DNA of 40,918 nucleotides from Crocinitomicaceae bacterium (GCA_002720375.1 PBIE01000055.1:1-40918); one strand, 5' to 3'; positions 26,936 through 36,443 are shown, counted from the first letter of the stretch. Translations and numbers: made by a program. Notes: generated from the sequence alone by a model not told the origin.

Positions 26936-28168
26936 TTGCTCATGGAGACAACTTTACCCAATACAATGCCGTTTCAAAATCGAACTTTTGAGGGTGTGCG
27001 CACCTTGATTCGAGTCGATTTCAACGTTCCAATGGGGGAGCCAGGGGATGATGGCAGTCGGGAGGTAACCGATGACACGCGAATACGCGCCGCATTGCCC
27101 ACCATTCAGCATGTTCTGGACACTGGGGGAAGTGTGGTGCTGATGAGCCACCTCGGCCGGCCCAAAGGCCGAGATGCAGCATTGTCTTTGCGTCATATCG
27201 TCTCGATCTTGGAGCGGAATTTGGGCCGACCTGTGGCGTTTGCACCTGATTGTGTTGGTGATGAAGCATTGGAGGTGACCCAATCTTTGGTTGCCGGAGA
27301 AGTGGCTTTGCTTGAGAATCTTCGCTTCCACGGAGAGGAGAAGGCGGGGGATGAGTTTTTTGCGGGCCAGCTGGCGGAAAACGGCGACTTTTATATCAAT
27401 GATGCCTTTGGCACTGCGCATCGCGCCCATGCCTCCACCGCCATCATTGCCAAGTTCTTTCCCGAGGACAAGGCGTTCGGATGTTTGATGGAGGGTGAGG
27501 TCAAGGCGTTGGAGCAGGTGCTTCGCGGGGCAGAGAAGCCAGTCGCTGCTGTTATTGGTGGCGCGAAGGTGAGCTCCAAACTTGCGGTGCTCAAAAACCT
27601 CTTGGATCGCGTGGACAAACTGCTCATTGGCGGCGGCATGGCCTACACGTTTGTGGAGGCTCAAGGGGGTGAGGTTGGTGGCTCCTTGGTGGAGCCAGAT
27701 ATGCATGCAGAAGCCCTTTCACTTCTCGAAGCTGCCAAGGAGAAAGGTGTCGAGGTGCACTTGCCATCAGATACGGTGTGTGGAGACGGGTTTTCTCCAA
27801 ATGCCAATAAAGCCACTTATCCTACCGGGGCGATTCCGAGTGGTTGGCAGGGGATGGACATTGGCGTGGAGAGCCGCGCTTCTTTTGTTGGCGCATTGGA
27901 TGGTTGTCGCACGATTTTGTGGAACGGCCCAATGGGTGTGTTTGAGTTTGACCGTTTTGCCGAAGGCACCAAGTGCATCGCTGAGTCCATTGTCAAGGAG
28001 ACGGGCCAGGGGGCATACACGCTCGTTGGCGGAGGGGACTCTGTTGCAGCAGTCAATAAGGCGGGATTGGCTGACCAGGTGAGTTATGTGTCCACAGGAG
28101 GGGGCGCCATGCTCGAGGGCCTAGAAGGAAAAACTTTACCTGGGATTTCAGCGATCTTGGACACCTGA
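26936..28168 (+). CDS. pgk: Phosphoglycerate kinase (alternative start 26942)
   Basis: TLIRVDFNVPM, LMSHLGRPKG, LLENLRFHGEEKAGDEFF, GGGDSVAAVNKAGL, VSTGGGAMLEGLEGKTLPGI. Confidence 0.98.
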   Translation: MLMETTLPNTMPFQNRTFEGVRTLIRVDFNVPMGEPGDDGSREVTDDTRIRAALPTIQHVLDTGGSVVLMSHLGRPKGRDAALSLRHIVSILERNLGRPVAFAPDCVGDEALEVTQSLVAGEVALLENLRFHGEEKAGDEFFAGQLAENGDFYINDAFGTAHRAHASTAIIAKFFPEDKAFGCLMEGEVKALEQVLRGAEKPVAAVIGGAKVSSKLAVLKNLLDRVDKLLIGGGMAYTFVEAQGGEVGGSLVEPDMHAEALSLLEAAKEKGVEVHLPSDTVCGDGFSPNANKATYPTGAIPSGWQGMDIGVESRASFVGALDGCRTILWNGPMGVFEFDRFAEGTKCIAESIVKETGQGAYTLVGGGDSVAAVNKAGLADQVSYVSTGGGAMLEGLEGKTLPGISAILDT

Positions 28169-28229
28169 CCAAAGTCATCGTCAAGAATCTAGACGACAGC
28201 GAAGTGTTTCGTGTACATTAAGGAGACCA

Positions 28230-31106
28230 ATGCGTTTCCTTTTTATTCTCTGCTGTTTGGCCTTGCCCTTTGCCTTACAAGCCCAGACAGAATTGCTCGG
28301 CGGAGCTCCTTTGTCTACGACGACACCCACTTTTGCCGCACAAAATCACAGCGCACCTCCGGGAGGGCTTTGGGCCAATCCTGCCGCTCCATTGCCCACC
28401 AATGCTTGGTGGCAAAACATCGTCCTCGGAACCGGAGGATATACCATCAACACTTTGCCATATCAGGTGCAGGTCCATGGTGATGGGTTAAAATTTGGTT
28501 TTCCAGACAAGGTGGTCGCCGAGAACTTCATCTTCACATCTTTTACTGAGAACCTCAGTTTTCGCGCAGTGGAAGGGCTTCCAGGCCATCAGGTTTCTGA
28601 ATATGGTCCGCTGCATGTGAGTTTGGATTGGGGAACGGGAATGGGTTCAATGCACGTGGACCTGGTTCGGGGCCAGCCATACATGACGGCCCATTACAAC
28701 GGCTTGACCCCTCGGGTTGGGACTGTCCATGCCATAACGGCTCTCAATGGAGGGGTCGGCTCCCAAGCAGTAACGGACACCCGTTTTGAGGTTCAGATGA
28801 ACAATGGACAAACTTGGGTTTTGTATGCCTCAAGTCCCTTGACCTTATCCGTGAACAATGGGTCTTTAACGGCCAGCAGCGCTTTTACGGGCTCTTTGAG
28901 GGCGGCGTTGTTGGACGGTGTTAGTGATGCTGTTTTGGATGCCCATGCTGGTCGAATTCCCACCAGAGGAGACGTGTCCGTCACCGCAGCCAATGATGTC
29001 GGTACCATCGCGTTTCAGTGGGAAGCGGAAGGGGTTGGTCCGCTTTTGATGATGGCCCTGCCGCACCATATGGATGTATTGGTCTCACCTGCATCTACGA
29101 CTCTCATCCGAAACACGCTTAAAGGGGACATGACAGGAATCTCTGGGGAGGATTGGACCATGGAAGAACCACTCACGACCATTGGATTTGAGTCTGCGAA
29201 TCCGATTGCACCGAATCTGGAGCAAGAGGTTCGCGATGCGCTTGTGGCGGATGTAAACTTCCAAGTTTTGGCACCGGACCCGTATTTCGGAGGAAAGCAA
29301 TTTGCTGCCCTTGGCCGCTTGGCTGTCATCGCCGATGAGCTCAATGAGCCCGTCTTGGCCGCTCAAGTAAGGACCAACCTCGGAAATGCACTGGAAAATC
29401 GATTGGCAGGGTTGGATGGCGACCCATTGATTTACGATCAGGATTGGGGAGGTCTTGTGGCGACTTCTGGCATCAGCAACCCTGCTGCGGCGTTTGGGCA
29501 GGGCTACTACAATGACCATCATTTCCACTACGGTTACTGGATATATGCAGCAGCAGCGATGGCCAAGGATAACCCTTCATGGGTCGCTGAATGGGGTGAT
29601 GAAGTCATGGACTTAATCAGAGACATTGCGGAGCCCTCAGGGGCCGACCCTCATTTTAGTTTCATGCGAAACAAGGATTGGTTTGTGGGGCACTCCTGGG
29701 CTGCAGGCTTATTTGAATTTGGGGACTCCCGCAATCAGGAGAGCACTTCCGAAGCCGTCAATGCGTGGTATGCAGTTTACTTGTATGGCCTGGCCATCGG
29801 CAATGACCGTTTGCGTGATTTGGGTCGGGTGATGCTGGCCACAGAATTGCGGTCGACGTGGAAGTATTGGCAGATTAATGAAGGAGAGGGGATTTATCCT
29901 GAGCCGTTTGCTTCCAATAAAGTGGTGGGCATTTTGTGGGGCACCAAGGTCGACCACGCCACGTTCTTTGGCGCCAACCTCGAGTTTATCCATGGCATTC
30001 AGATGTTGCCATTTACGCCGATTACTGAGGAGCTTTTGCGGGCCGAATGGATTGAAGAGGAGTACCCCGTGGTGTCCACGGTGGTGAACGACCCCAACAT
30101 CGGTGAAGGTTGGAAGGGGTTCATCTATATGGCTCACGCGGTGATTGATCCAGTTGCAGCTTGGTCTGAGGCAGCCACCTTGACGGGGTACGATGATGGC
30201 AATACCCGAACCAACACATTGTATTGGCTTTCTACACGGCCAGGTGCAGAGGCCATTGATGGTGGAGGAGGTGATCCTGGAGGGGGCGGGGGTTCTGTCG
30301 CCGGGTGTACCAGCCAAGACGCGGTGAACTTCAGTCCAAATGCCACGGATGATGATGGGTCGTGTTTGTTTCCCGTGACGTTGTCTGTGGACATGAGTAA
30401 CCCCGATTCCCCGGAAGGCCCTATGTATCTCGCTGGAACATTTAATGGTTGGAACGCTGCGTCTGATCCGATGTCCAATGAGAATGGAGACGGGGTTTGG
30501 ACCATCACCATGTTTTGGCCTGCGGGGATGCATGAATACAAGTTCACCACTTTTGATTGGGGGCAGTCCGAGCAGTTTGCTGGAGGTGAGTCTTGTACAA
30601 TGACAACGGGTGAGTTTGTGAACCGCGTGCTGACTGTAAATGGCGCGATAACACTGCCCGCTGTCTGTTGGAACAGTTGCGAGCCGTGTGCTGGGGGTTG
30701 TCCAGTGGACATCGATGACGATGGGATTTGCGATGACGTTGACCCCTGTGTTGGACAGTTGGACGCTTGTGGTGTTTGTAACGGATCGGGTGCCGTCTAT
30801 GAATGTGGCTGTGAGGACATCCCCGCTGGCGATTGCGATTGTGAGGGCAATGGCCCGGATGCCCTCGGGGTTTGCTCCGGCGATTGTCAAAGTGATGCCA
30901 ACGGCAATGGGATTTGTGATTCAGAGGAATTGCCCGGATGTACCTATGATGGCGCGGTGAACTTCAACCCGGTTGCCACGATGGACGATGGCACGTGTGT
31001 CTTTGGAAGTGGGCCTTGTGCTGAGGACGTCAATGGCGATGGTCTTGTGGGCGTTTCGGACATCCTTTTGGTTCTGTCCTCCTTTGGGCAGACCTGTTCC
31101 CTTTGA
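28230..31106 (+). CDS. Secreted GH81-family endo-1,3-beta-glucanase with starch-binding/AMPK-like domain, Cys-rich Asp-rich repeats and a dockerin-like C-terminus
   Basis: Signal peptide MRFLFILCCLALPFALQAQ; GH81 signatures YNDHHFHYGYWIYAAAAMAKDNPSW and NQESTSEAVNAWYAVYLYGLAIGN; MYLAGTFNGWNAASDPMSNENGDGVWTI; DVNGDGLVGVSDILLVLSSFG. Confidence 0.9.
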   Translation: MRFLFILCCLALPFALQAQTELLGGAPLSTTTPTFAAQNHSAPPGGLWANPAAPLPTNAWWQNIVLGTGGYTINTLPYQVQVHGDGLKFGFPDKVVAENFIFTSFTENLSFRAVEGLPGHQVSEYGPLHVSLDWGTGMGSMHVDLVRGQPYMTAHYNGLTPRVGTVHAITALNGGVGSQAVTDTRFEVQMNNGQTWVLYASSPLTLSVNNGSLTASSAFTGSLRAALLDGVSDAVLDAHAGRIPTRGDVSVTAANDVGTIAFQWEAEGVGPLLMMALPHHMDVLVSPASTTLIRNTLKGDMTGISGEDWTMEEPLTTIGFESANPIAPNLEQEVRDALVADVNFQVLAPDPYFGGKQFAALGRLAVIADELNEPVLAAQVRTNLGNALENRLAGLDGDPLIYDQDWGGLVATSGISNPAAAFGQGYYNDHHFHYGYWIYAAAAMAKDNPSWVAEWGDEVMDLIRDIAEPSGADPHFSFMRNKDWFVGHSWAAGLFEFGDSRNQESTSEAVNAWYAVYLYGLAIGNDRLRDLGRVMLATELRSTWKYWQINEGEGIYPEPFASNKVVGILWGTKVDHATFFGANLEFIHGIQMLPFTPITEELLRAEWIEEEYPVVSTVVNDPNIGEGWKGFIYMAHAVIDPVAAWSEAATLTGYDDGNTRTNTLYWLSTRPGAEAIDGGGGDPGGGGGSVAGCTSQDAVNFSPNATDDDGSCLFPVTLSVDMSNPDSPEGPMYLAGTFNGWNAASDPMSNENGDGVWTITMFWPAGMHEYKFTTFDWGQSEQFAGGESCTMTTGEFVNRVLTVNGAITLPAVCWNSCEPCAGGCPVDIDDDGICDDVDPCVGQLDACGVCNGSGAVYECGCEDIPAGDCDCEGNGPDALGVCSGDCQSDANGNGICDSEELPGCTYDGAVNFNPVATMDDGTCVFGSGPCAEDVNGDGLVGVSDILLVLSSFGQTCSL

Positions 31107-31117
31107 TAGGAGGGAAC
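31096..31117 (+). other. Inverted repeat GTTCCCT-N8-AGGGAAC spanning the GH81 stop codon
   Basis: Direct reading; 7-bp perfect arms. Confidence 0.5.
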
Positions 31118-31128
31118 GGAAGGTTAAG

Positions 31129-31159
31129 AAAAAGACCCGGCAATTGCCGGGTCTTTTTT
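31129..31159. terminator. Bidirectional intrinsic terminator shared by the GH81 gene (+) and tRNA-Cys (-)
   Basis: Perfect palindrome AAAAAGACCCGGCAA|TTGCCGGGTCTTTTT with T-tract in both orientations. Confidence 0.92.
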
Positions 31160-31161
31160 GT

Positions 31162-31235
31162 TGGAGGTCTGGAGCGGATTCGAACCGCTGTAGCAGCTTT
31201 TGCAGAGCTGAGCCTAGCCACTCGGCCACCAGACC
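31162..31235 (-). tRNA. tRNA-Cys (GCA anticodon), CCA encoded
   Basis: Minus strand GGTCTGGTGGCCGAGTGGCTAGGCTCAGCTCTGCAAAAGCTGCTACAGCGGTTCGAATCCGCTCCAGACCTCCA: acceptor GGTCTGG/CCAGACC, anticodon loop CTGCAAA, T-loop GTTCGAATC, discriminator U73. Confidence 0.96.
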
Positions 31236-31264
31236 AGGTTTTTTCCCCAATCACAGCGGGGAAG

Positions 31265-31272
31265 CAAATATA
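31265..31272 (-). promoter_or_regulatory. Putative tRNA-Cys -7 element TATATTTG
   Basis: Exact TAnnTTTG match 29 nt upstream of the tRNA 5' end; followed by a TTCCCC/GGGGAA hairpin (31243-31263). Confidence 0.5.
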
Positions 31273-31316
31273 CGGCAGTCCTCCCGCAGGGTTTCATTGC
31301 ATCTATTTTTCCTGTT

Positions 31317-32162
31317 GTGAAACGACTTGAGGACAGAAGACAGAACTGGCGGAGCGCCCCTGCTAATGTGCTAACATTCATTAATTTGGGTGCGGGGGCC
31401 TTGGTGTGTTGGTGGGCGGCATCTGAATTTGATTTGGGTTGGGCACCTGCAGAATGGCTCGATTCTCTTGGTTGGATGGAGCGTTGGATGGAGGGAATTG
31501 GGACCGAGGAGCGGCGCGTAGCTGGTATTTTATGGCTTCTTGTTGTTTGGGGCTTGGGTCAATTGTGTGATTTGCTTGATGGAGCGGTTGCTCGAGCAAT
31601 GGGGGCGGACGGGGCGCAGGGCGCGATGTTGGATTCTATGGCGGACTTGGTTTCTGCTGGGCTGGCCCCGGCGTTTATTGGCATGGCGTTGATGATGGAG
31701 TGGCGGGCAGCTGGAGGCTTGTTTCCCGGGCTTGAGTGGTCTCCCGTTCTCGCGTTGTTGGTCATGATGGCCGGAGCCTGGCGCTTGGCACGGTTTGCAC
31801 GAGGGTTTGGTGGCCCCCAGGATGAGCGGTTTGACTTTGCTGGCATTCCTGCTCCTGTTGCTGCTCTTTATTGGGGTATGGTCCTTTTGTTGTGGGCTGA
31901 AAGGGGCGCTGATTCGTTGGGTTGGATTGGTTGGTTGGGGGCCATTGGTGTCACGCTTTTGCCGTTGGGCATGGTGTCCAGGTGGCCTCAATTCGGCTTC
32001 AAGACATGGGGCCAAGACAAGGCGATGGACCGAATGCGAATCGTCTGGTTGATTGCGGCGGTTGGATTGGTGATGGGGATGGGCGCTTTTGGCGGAGTGC
32101 TTGCCCTAATTTCGTACCCATTGACGGCTGCACTGTTCATCCGCCTCCGTCCTTCGACATAG
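31317..32162 (+). CDS. pssA: CDP-alcohol phosphatidyltransferase, probably CDP-diacylglycerol-serine O-phosphatidyltransferase (GTG start)
   Basis: Motif DLLDGAVARAMGADGAQGAMLDSMAD matches DGxxAR(x8)Gx3Dx3D; N-terminal APANVLTFINLGAG. Confidence 0.88.
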   Translation: MKRLEDRRQNWRSAPANVLTFINLGAGALVCWWAASEFDLGWAPAEWLDSLGWMERWMEGIGTEERRVAGILWLLVVWGLGQLCDLLDGAVARAMGADGAQGAMLDSMADLVSAGLAPAFIGMALMMEWRAAGGLFPGLEWSPVLALLVMMAGAWRLARFARGFGGPQDERFDFAGIPAPVAALYWGMVLLLWAERGADSLGWIGWLGAIGVTLLPLGMVSRWPQFGFKTWGQDKAMDRMRIVWLIAAVGLVMGMGAFGGVLALISYPLTAALFIRLRPST

Positions 32163-32165
32163 CCC

Positions 32166-32432
32166 ATGGTTTTTCACGCTGCCATAGACATTCTGCCTCT
32201 ACCCGCTCTTCTTGACCCTCAGGGCAAGGCGGTTTCCAACAACTTGCCGAACATCGGCCTAGGCCAGCTTACCAATGTGCGCATTGGTAAACACATTACC
32301 CTCGACATCGAGGCTAAGAGCCGAGGGGAGGCTGAGCGACTTGTCGGTGAGGCCTGCGAGAGGCTTTTGTCGAACCCCATTATGGAACGGTTTGAATTCC
32401 GTGTCTTTTCCGCCGAAGAGGCCGCCCTCTAA
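32166..32432 (+). CDS. purS: Phosphoribosylformylglycinamidine synthase subunit PurS
   Basis: ILPLPALLDPQGKAVSNNLPNIGLGQLTNVRIGKHITLDIEA...ACERLLSNPIMERFEF. Confidence 0.92.
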   Translation: MVFHAAIDILPLPALLDPQGKAVSNNLPNIGLGQLTNVRIGKHITLDIEAKSRGEAERLVGEACERLLSNPIMERFEFRVFSAEEAAL

Positions 32433-32441
32433 TCGATTGCC

Positions 32442-32471
32442 TTGAGCAGGCTCTCTTTTGGGCTACTTTTC
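32442..32471 (+). promoter_or_regulatory. Putative promoter TTG-N19-TACTTTTC upstream of the S9A peptidase
   Basis: TTG at 32442-32444, 19-bp spacer, TACTTTTC at 32464-32471 (one mismatch to TAnnTTTG). Confidence 0.5.
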
Positions 32472-32489
32472 GGAGTCCAATTCGATTTC

Positions 32490-34700
32490 ATGACTCGACT
32501 TCTGTCCCGCGCTTTTGCGCTGAGCGCCCTTGTCGCGCTGTCTACGGCTGTTTTGTTTACAGCCTGCCAAACCTCCAACGATATGTCTCAATCTGACGAT
32601 GCTGTGGCCCCCGTGGCCAAGAAGGTGCCTTTTGAAATGACCTTGCACGGGGACACCCGGGTCGACAATTATTTCTGGATGCGCCTGAGCGATGCTCAAA
32701 AAGAAGCGGAGACGCCTGATGAGCAGACACAGGATGTCATCGACTACCTCGAAGCTGAAAATGGGTACATCGACGGAAAATTGGCACACACCGAACCGCT
32801 TCAGCAGAAGTTGTTCGATGAAATCGTAGGCCGAATTAAAAAGGATGACAGGAGTGTTCCGGTCAGAAATCGTGGGTATTGGTATTACACCCGATTCGAG
32901 GACGGAAAGGAATATGCCATAAGCTGCCGTAAGAAGGCTGGAGATGAGGTTAAGTATGCGGACTGCTCAGGGAAAGAGGAGGTCATGCTCGACCAAAACA
33001 CACTCGCTGAAGGACACGATTACTTTGCTGTTGGCGGGATGGGAGTCAGTGATGACAACCGCTTGCTTGCGTTTGGTGTGGACACCGTAAGTCGCCGCCA
33101 GTACACGGTTCACTTCAAGGACCTCGTGACAGGAGAGATGCTCGCTGATGAGATTCCCCTGACCACGGGTGGGGCGACGTGGGCGGCCGACAACAAGACG
33201 GTGTTCTATACCCTCAAGGACCCGCAGACCTTGAGGAGTTTCCAAGTGTATCGCCACGTTCTGGGCACACCTGTTGAAGACGATGTGCTCGTATTTGAAG
33301 AGAAGGACGAGACCTTTAGTTGTGGCGTTTACCGCTCTAAGAGCGACCAATATCTGGTGATTTACACCTCACAAACGTTGTCTCAGGAATACCGGGTGAT
33401 CAGGTCGGATGATCCCATGGGCGAATGGAGTGTCATTCAGCCCCGCGAGCGCGATTTGGAATACGGCATTAGCCATTACGGGGACCACTTCTATATCGTG
33501 ACCAATTTGGATGCCAAGAATTTCCGTTTGATGAGGACGCCGGTAGGAGCCACAACAAAAGACAACTGGGAAGAGGTGATTGCACACAGGGATGATGTGT
33601 TTCTCGAGGGCATCGACATCTTCAAGGATTACCTCGTGGTTGAGGAGAGGAAAAATGGCCTGAACCAGATTCGCATCCGGACTTGGGATGGGGCCAAGGA
33701 CGATTACCTCAGTTTTAACGACCCTGCTTACACAGCGTACACGAGTTCTAACCCGGATTTTGACACCGAGATTTTGCGGTTTGGATACAGTTCGATGACG
33801 ACGCCTAGCAGCACCTACGACCACAATATGCGCACGGGAGAGCGTATCCTACTCAAGCAGCAGGAAGTCGTGGATGAGAACTTTTCTCCGGAGAACTACG
33901 CTTCTGAGCGCCTCATGGTTGAGGTGCGGGATGGGGTTAAAGTTCCGGTGAGCATGGTGTACCGAAAGGGAGTTGAGCGCAGTGGAGAGAACCCGTTCTT
34001 GCTCTATGCATACGGCAGCTATGGCAGCAGCATGGACCCCTACTTCTCCAGTGTTCGCCTCTCACTGTTGGACCGTGGATTCGTTTATGCCATTGCGCAC
34101 ATTCGGGGTGGTCAAGAGATGGGCCGCCACTGGTATGAGGATGGAAAACTGCTCAAGAAGCAGAATACCTTTAATGACTTTGAGGATGTCGGCCGTGCGA
34201 TGGTGGACATGGGGTACACCTCGCCAGAACACCTCTATGCCATGGGTGGGTCCGCCGGGGGCTTGCTGATGGGAGCGGTCATGAACCAAGCTGCCAGTCT
34301 TTTTAATGGCGTCGTCGCTGCTGTTCCATTTGTAGATGTGGTGAGCACGATGTTGGACGAGACTATTCCGCTGACCACGTTTGAGTGGGACGAATGGGGC
34401 AACCCTGTCGATGAGGAGTACTACCACTACATGAAGTCATACAGCCCTTACGACCAGGTCAAGGCACAGAATTACCCCAACACCTTGGTGACCACTGGGT
34501 ATTGGGACAGTCAAGTGCAGTATTGGGAGCCCGCCAAATGGGTGGCCAAGTTGCGCGAGCTGAAGACCGACGACAACACGCTGCTTTTCCATACGAATAT
34601 GGACGCCGGTCATGGAGGCCAATCAGGGCGTTTCCGTCGTTACAAGGAGACTGCCTTGGAATATGCATTCATGCTTGACCTCGAAGGGATTCAAGACTGA
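32490..34700 (+). CDS. Prolyl oligopeptidase-family (S9A, oligopeptidase B-like) putative lipoprotein peptidase
   Basis: Lipobox-like VLFTAC; YFWMRLSDAQ; catalytic MGGSAGGLLMGAV; TGYWDSQVQYWEPAKWVAKLR; MDAGHGGQSGRF. Confidence 0.94.
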   Translation: MTRLLSRAFALSALVALSTAVLFTACQTSNDMSQSDDAVAPVAKKVPFEMTLHGDTRVDNYFWMRLSDAQKEAETPDEQTQDVIDYLEAENGYIDGKLAHTEPLQQKLFDEIVGRIKKDDRSVPVRNRGYWYYTRFEDGKEYAISCRKKAGDEVKYADCSGKEEVMLDQNTLAEGHDYFAVGGMGVSDDNRLLAFGVDTVSRRQYTVHFKDLVTGEMLADEIPLTTGGATWAADNKTVFYTLKDPQTLRSFQVYRHVLGTPVEDDVLVFEEKDETFSCGVYRSKSDQYLVIYTSQTLSQEYRVIRSDDPMGEWSVIQPRERDLEYGISHYGDHFYIVTNLDAKNFRLMRTPVGATTKDNWEEVIAHRDDVFLEGIDIFKDYLVVEERKNGLNQIRIRTWDGAKDDYLSFNDPAYTAYTSSNPDFDTEILRFGYSSMTTPSSTYDHNMRTGERILLKQQEVVDENFSPENYASERLMVEVRDGVKVPVSMVYRKGVERSGENPFLLYAYGSYGSSMDPYFSSVRLSLLDRGFVYAIAHIRGGQEMGRHWYEDGKLLKKQNTFNDFEDVGRAMVDMGYTSPEHLYAMGGSAGGLLMGAVMNQAASLFNGVVAAVPFVDVVSTMLDETIPLTTFEWDEWGNPVDEEYYHYMKSYSPYDQVKAQNYPNTLVTTGYWDSQVQYWEPAKWVAKLRELKTDDNTLLFHTNMDAGHGGQSGRFRRYKETALEYAFMLDLEGIQD

Positions 34701-34789
34701 CTTTCGACGTTGAACATTGGATGCGTCAGTCCTTTCCGACATCGAAGGACTGCTGAAACCCTGGTTGTCTCTTGTCGTAATTTGTTTTG

Positions 34790-36442
34790 ATGTACTCTCT
34801 TTCTGCTTCATTGCGTCGGAATTGCCGTTGTGTGTGGTTGTGGACCCTCGCGGCGATGGTCGGTGCCGGATGCCAGACGGTTCCCGAGGATTTTACTGTG
34901 TCAGCGTGGACCCCAGTTGCAGCAGTTCCTTTGGTGGATACCCGCTTTGACCTTTCGGATGTTTTGGAGGTGCTGATAGACAGCTTGGATACTGTGCCTG
35001 TTGGCGTCATGTCCAATGGGGAGCTTGCGTATTATCACGAGCAGAACTTCAGCGGGTCAATCGCGGAAGAGTGGTTGATTCTTCCGTCATATGGGGCTGC
35101 CTCATCGTTTGTTCTTGGCGAAGGCGAAGTTGCGGCTTTGAATTTGATGCCGGAGGGAGGGTCTGTTTCTTTTCAGGATGACGTGTCGTCGGCGTTTGAA
35201 ATCACACAGCCGCAGGATGCGATTCTCAATCGGGTGGACTTGTCTTCGGGAGCATTCACTTTCACGTTGACCAGCACGATGGGGGACGATCTTTCTGGGG
35301 TGGTTGCTATTCCGGGCTTGGTCGATCCTGATGAGGTCCCATACGAGGTGGTGTGGAATTCGGGTCAGTTCACGAATGGCTCCTTGGTGGTGTCGCAGGA
35401 TCTTGATGGATGGAGTCTCCTTCCAGATCAGAGCGTGGATGGCACCAACATCATTCAGGGAGAATACACTTTCACGATGGTCAACAACCCCGAACACGAC
35501 GCTGTGGAGGGCGAGTTTTTGAGTTGTGATTTTGTTTTGTCGGACATGGCATTTGAGCGAGTGGAGGGCGATTTTGGGACTTCGGACATTAATTTGGAGG
35601 AGGAAGCGGTGACTTTCGCCCTGTTCGACGATCGCTTCACCACTTCGGGTTTGGAGATTGAGCGCGCTTCTCTCCGGCTTGAAGTGGAGAACGGCTTTGG
35701 GGTCGATGCGTTATTGGATTCGCTGGACTTCACCTCTTCCGCGGAGGGAACGGCAGACGTTGTGTTCGAAACGTCTGCGGAAGGTTTATTCGTTCCATCG
35801 GCTGAAGGCAGTTCAGCATCTCCAACCTTGGTTGTCTGGGAGATCGACGAGACCAACAGCAATGTGGTGGACTTTTTCTCAGCCCAGCCCAGAGACATCG
35901 ACTTGAACATGCGCATCCGATGCAACCCGGAGGGTTCCGTTGGGTCAAGTGGCAATTTCCTCGACGGGGATGGTTTTGTTTCTGCCCGGTTGATGACTGA
36001 AATCCCATTGTCGATTCGCGCCGAGCAGATTGATTTTGTGGATACTGTGGATGTGGACATTGAGATAGAGGAGGAGGCCCAATTGGACTCTGCGGAATTG
36101 AGGCTCATACTGCACAACGGTTTTCCTTTTGAGGTCGCCATTCGCGCATCGTTTCTCAATGCCGACGGCGAGATTATAGACAGTTTATCTACCGAACCTT
36201 TGGATTTGTTTACGTTGCCGGCAATGGATGTAAACCAAGTTCCAATTGAGCCGGGCATTTTCGTCTACGACTTCTTTTTGGACTGGGAACGGGCCGAAGG
36301 CCTTCGCTCTGCCGAACGCGTGGTGATGGAAGCGTGGGTGGAAACAGCGGATGCCCAAATCGGGGAGTTTGTGAGGATTACCGAAGAACAGGGCTTGCGC
36401 ATGGAGCTTGGCCTTCTGGTGTATGCCAAAATTGACCTCTGA
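34790..36442 (+). CDS. Putative surface lipoprotein of unknown function
   Basis: MYSLSASLRRNCRCVWLWTLAAMVGAGC lipoprotein signal; beta-rich acidic mature protein; ATG at 34790 preferred to TTG at 34787. Confidence 0.75.
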   Translation: MYSLSASLRRNCRCVWLWTLAAMVGAGCQTVPEDFTVSAWTPVAAVPLVDTRFDLSDVLEVLIDSLDTVPVGVMSNGELAYYHEQNFSGSIAEEWLILPSYGAASSFVLGEGEVAALNLMPEGGSVSFQDDVSSAFEITQPQDAILNRVDLSSGAFTFTLTSTMGDDLSGVVAIPGLVDPDEVPYEVVWNSGQFTNGSLVVSQDLDGWSLLPDQSVDGTNIIQGEYTFTMVNNPEHDAVEGEFLSCDFVLSDMAFERVEGDFGTSDINLEEEAVTFALFDDRFTTSGLEIERASLRLEVENGFGVDALLDSLDFTSSAEGTADVVFETSAEGLFVPSAEGSSASPTLVVWEIDETNSNVVDFFSAQPRDIDLNMRIRCNPEGSVGSSGNFLDGDGFVSARLMTEIPLSIRAEQIDFVDTVDVDIEIEEEAQLDSAELRLILHNGFPFEVAIRASFLNADGEIIDSLSTEPLDLFTLPAMDVNQVPIEPGIFVYDFFLDWERAEGLRSAERVVMEAWVETADAQIGEFVRITEEQGLRMELGLLVYAKIDL

Positions 36443-36443
36443 G

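Noticed and set aside
26954-27706. 250-aa minus-strand ORF antisense to pgk
   Set aside because: Shadow ORF of a confidently identified pgk; no domain or promoter support.
29709-30890. 393-aa minus-strand ORF antisense to GH81
   Set aside because: Lies wholly within a well-supported gene, has no recognisable domain and low-quality composition; antisense open frames are common in GC-rich coding DNA.
34695-34731. Inverted repeat GACTGAC...GTCAGTC after the S9A peptidase as a terminator
   Set aside because: Arms are only 7 bp, the loop is about 23 nt and there is no real T-tract; too weak to call.
35455-36258. 267-aa Ser-rich minus-strand ORF antisense to the lipoprotein gene
   Set aside because: Ser/Lys-rich composition is the reverse-complement signature of the acidic sense protein.
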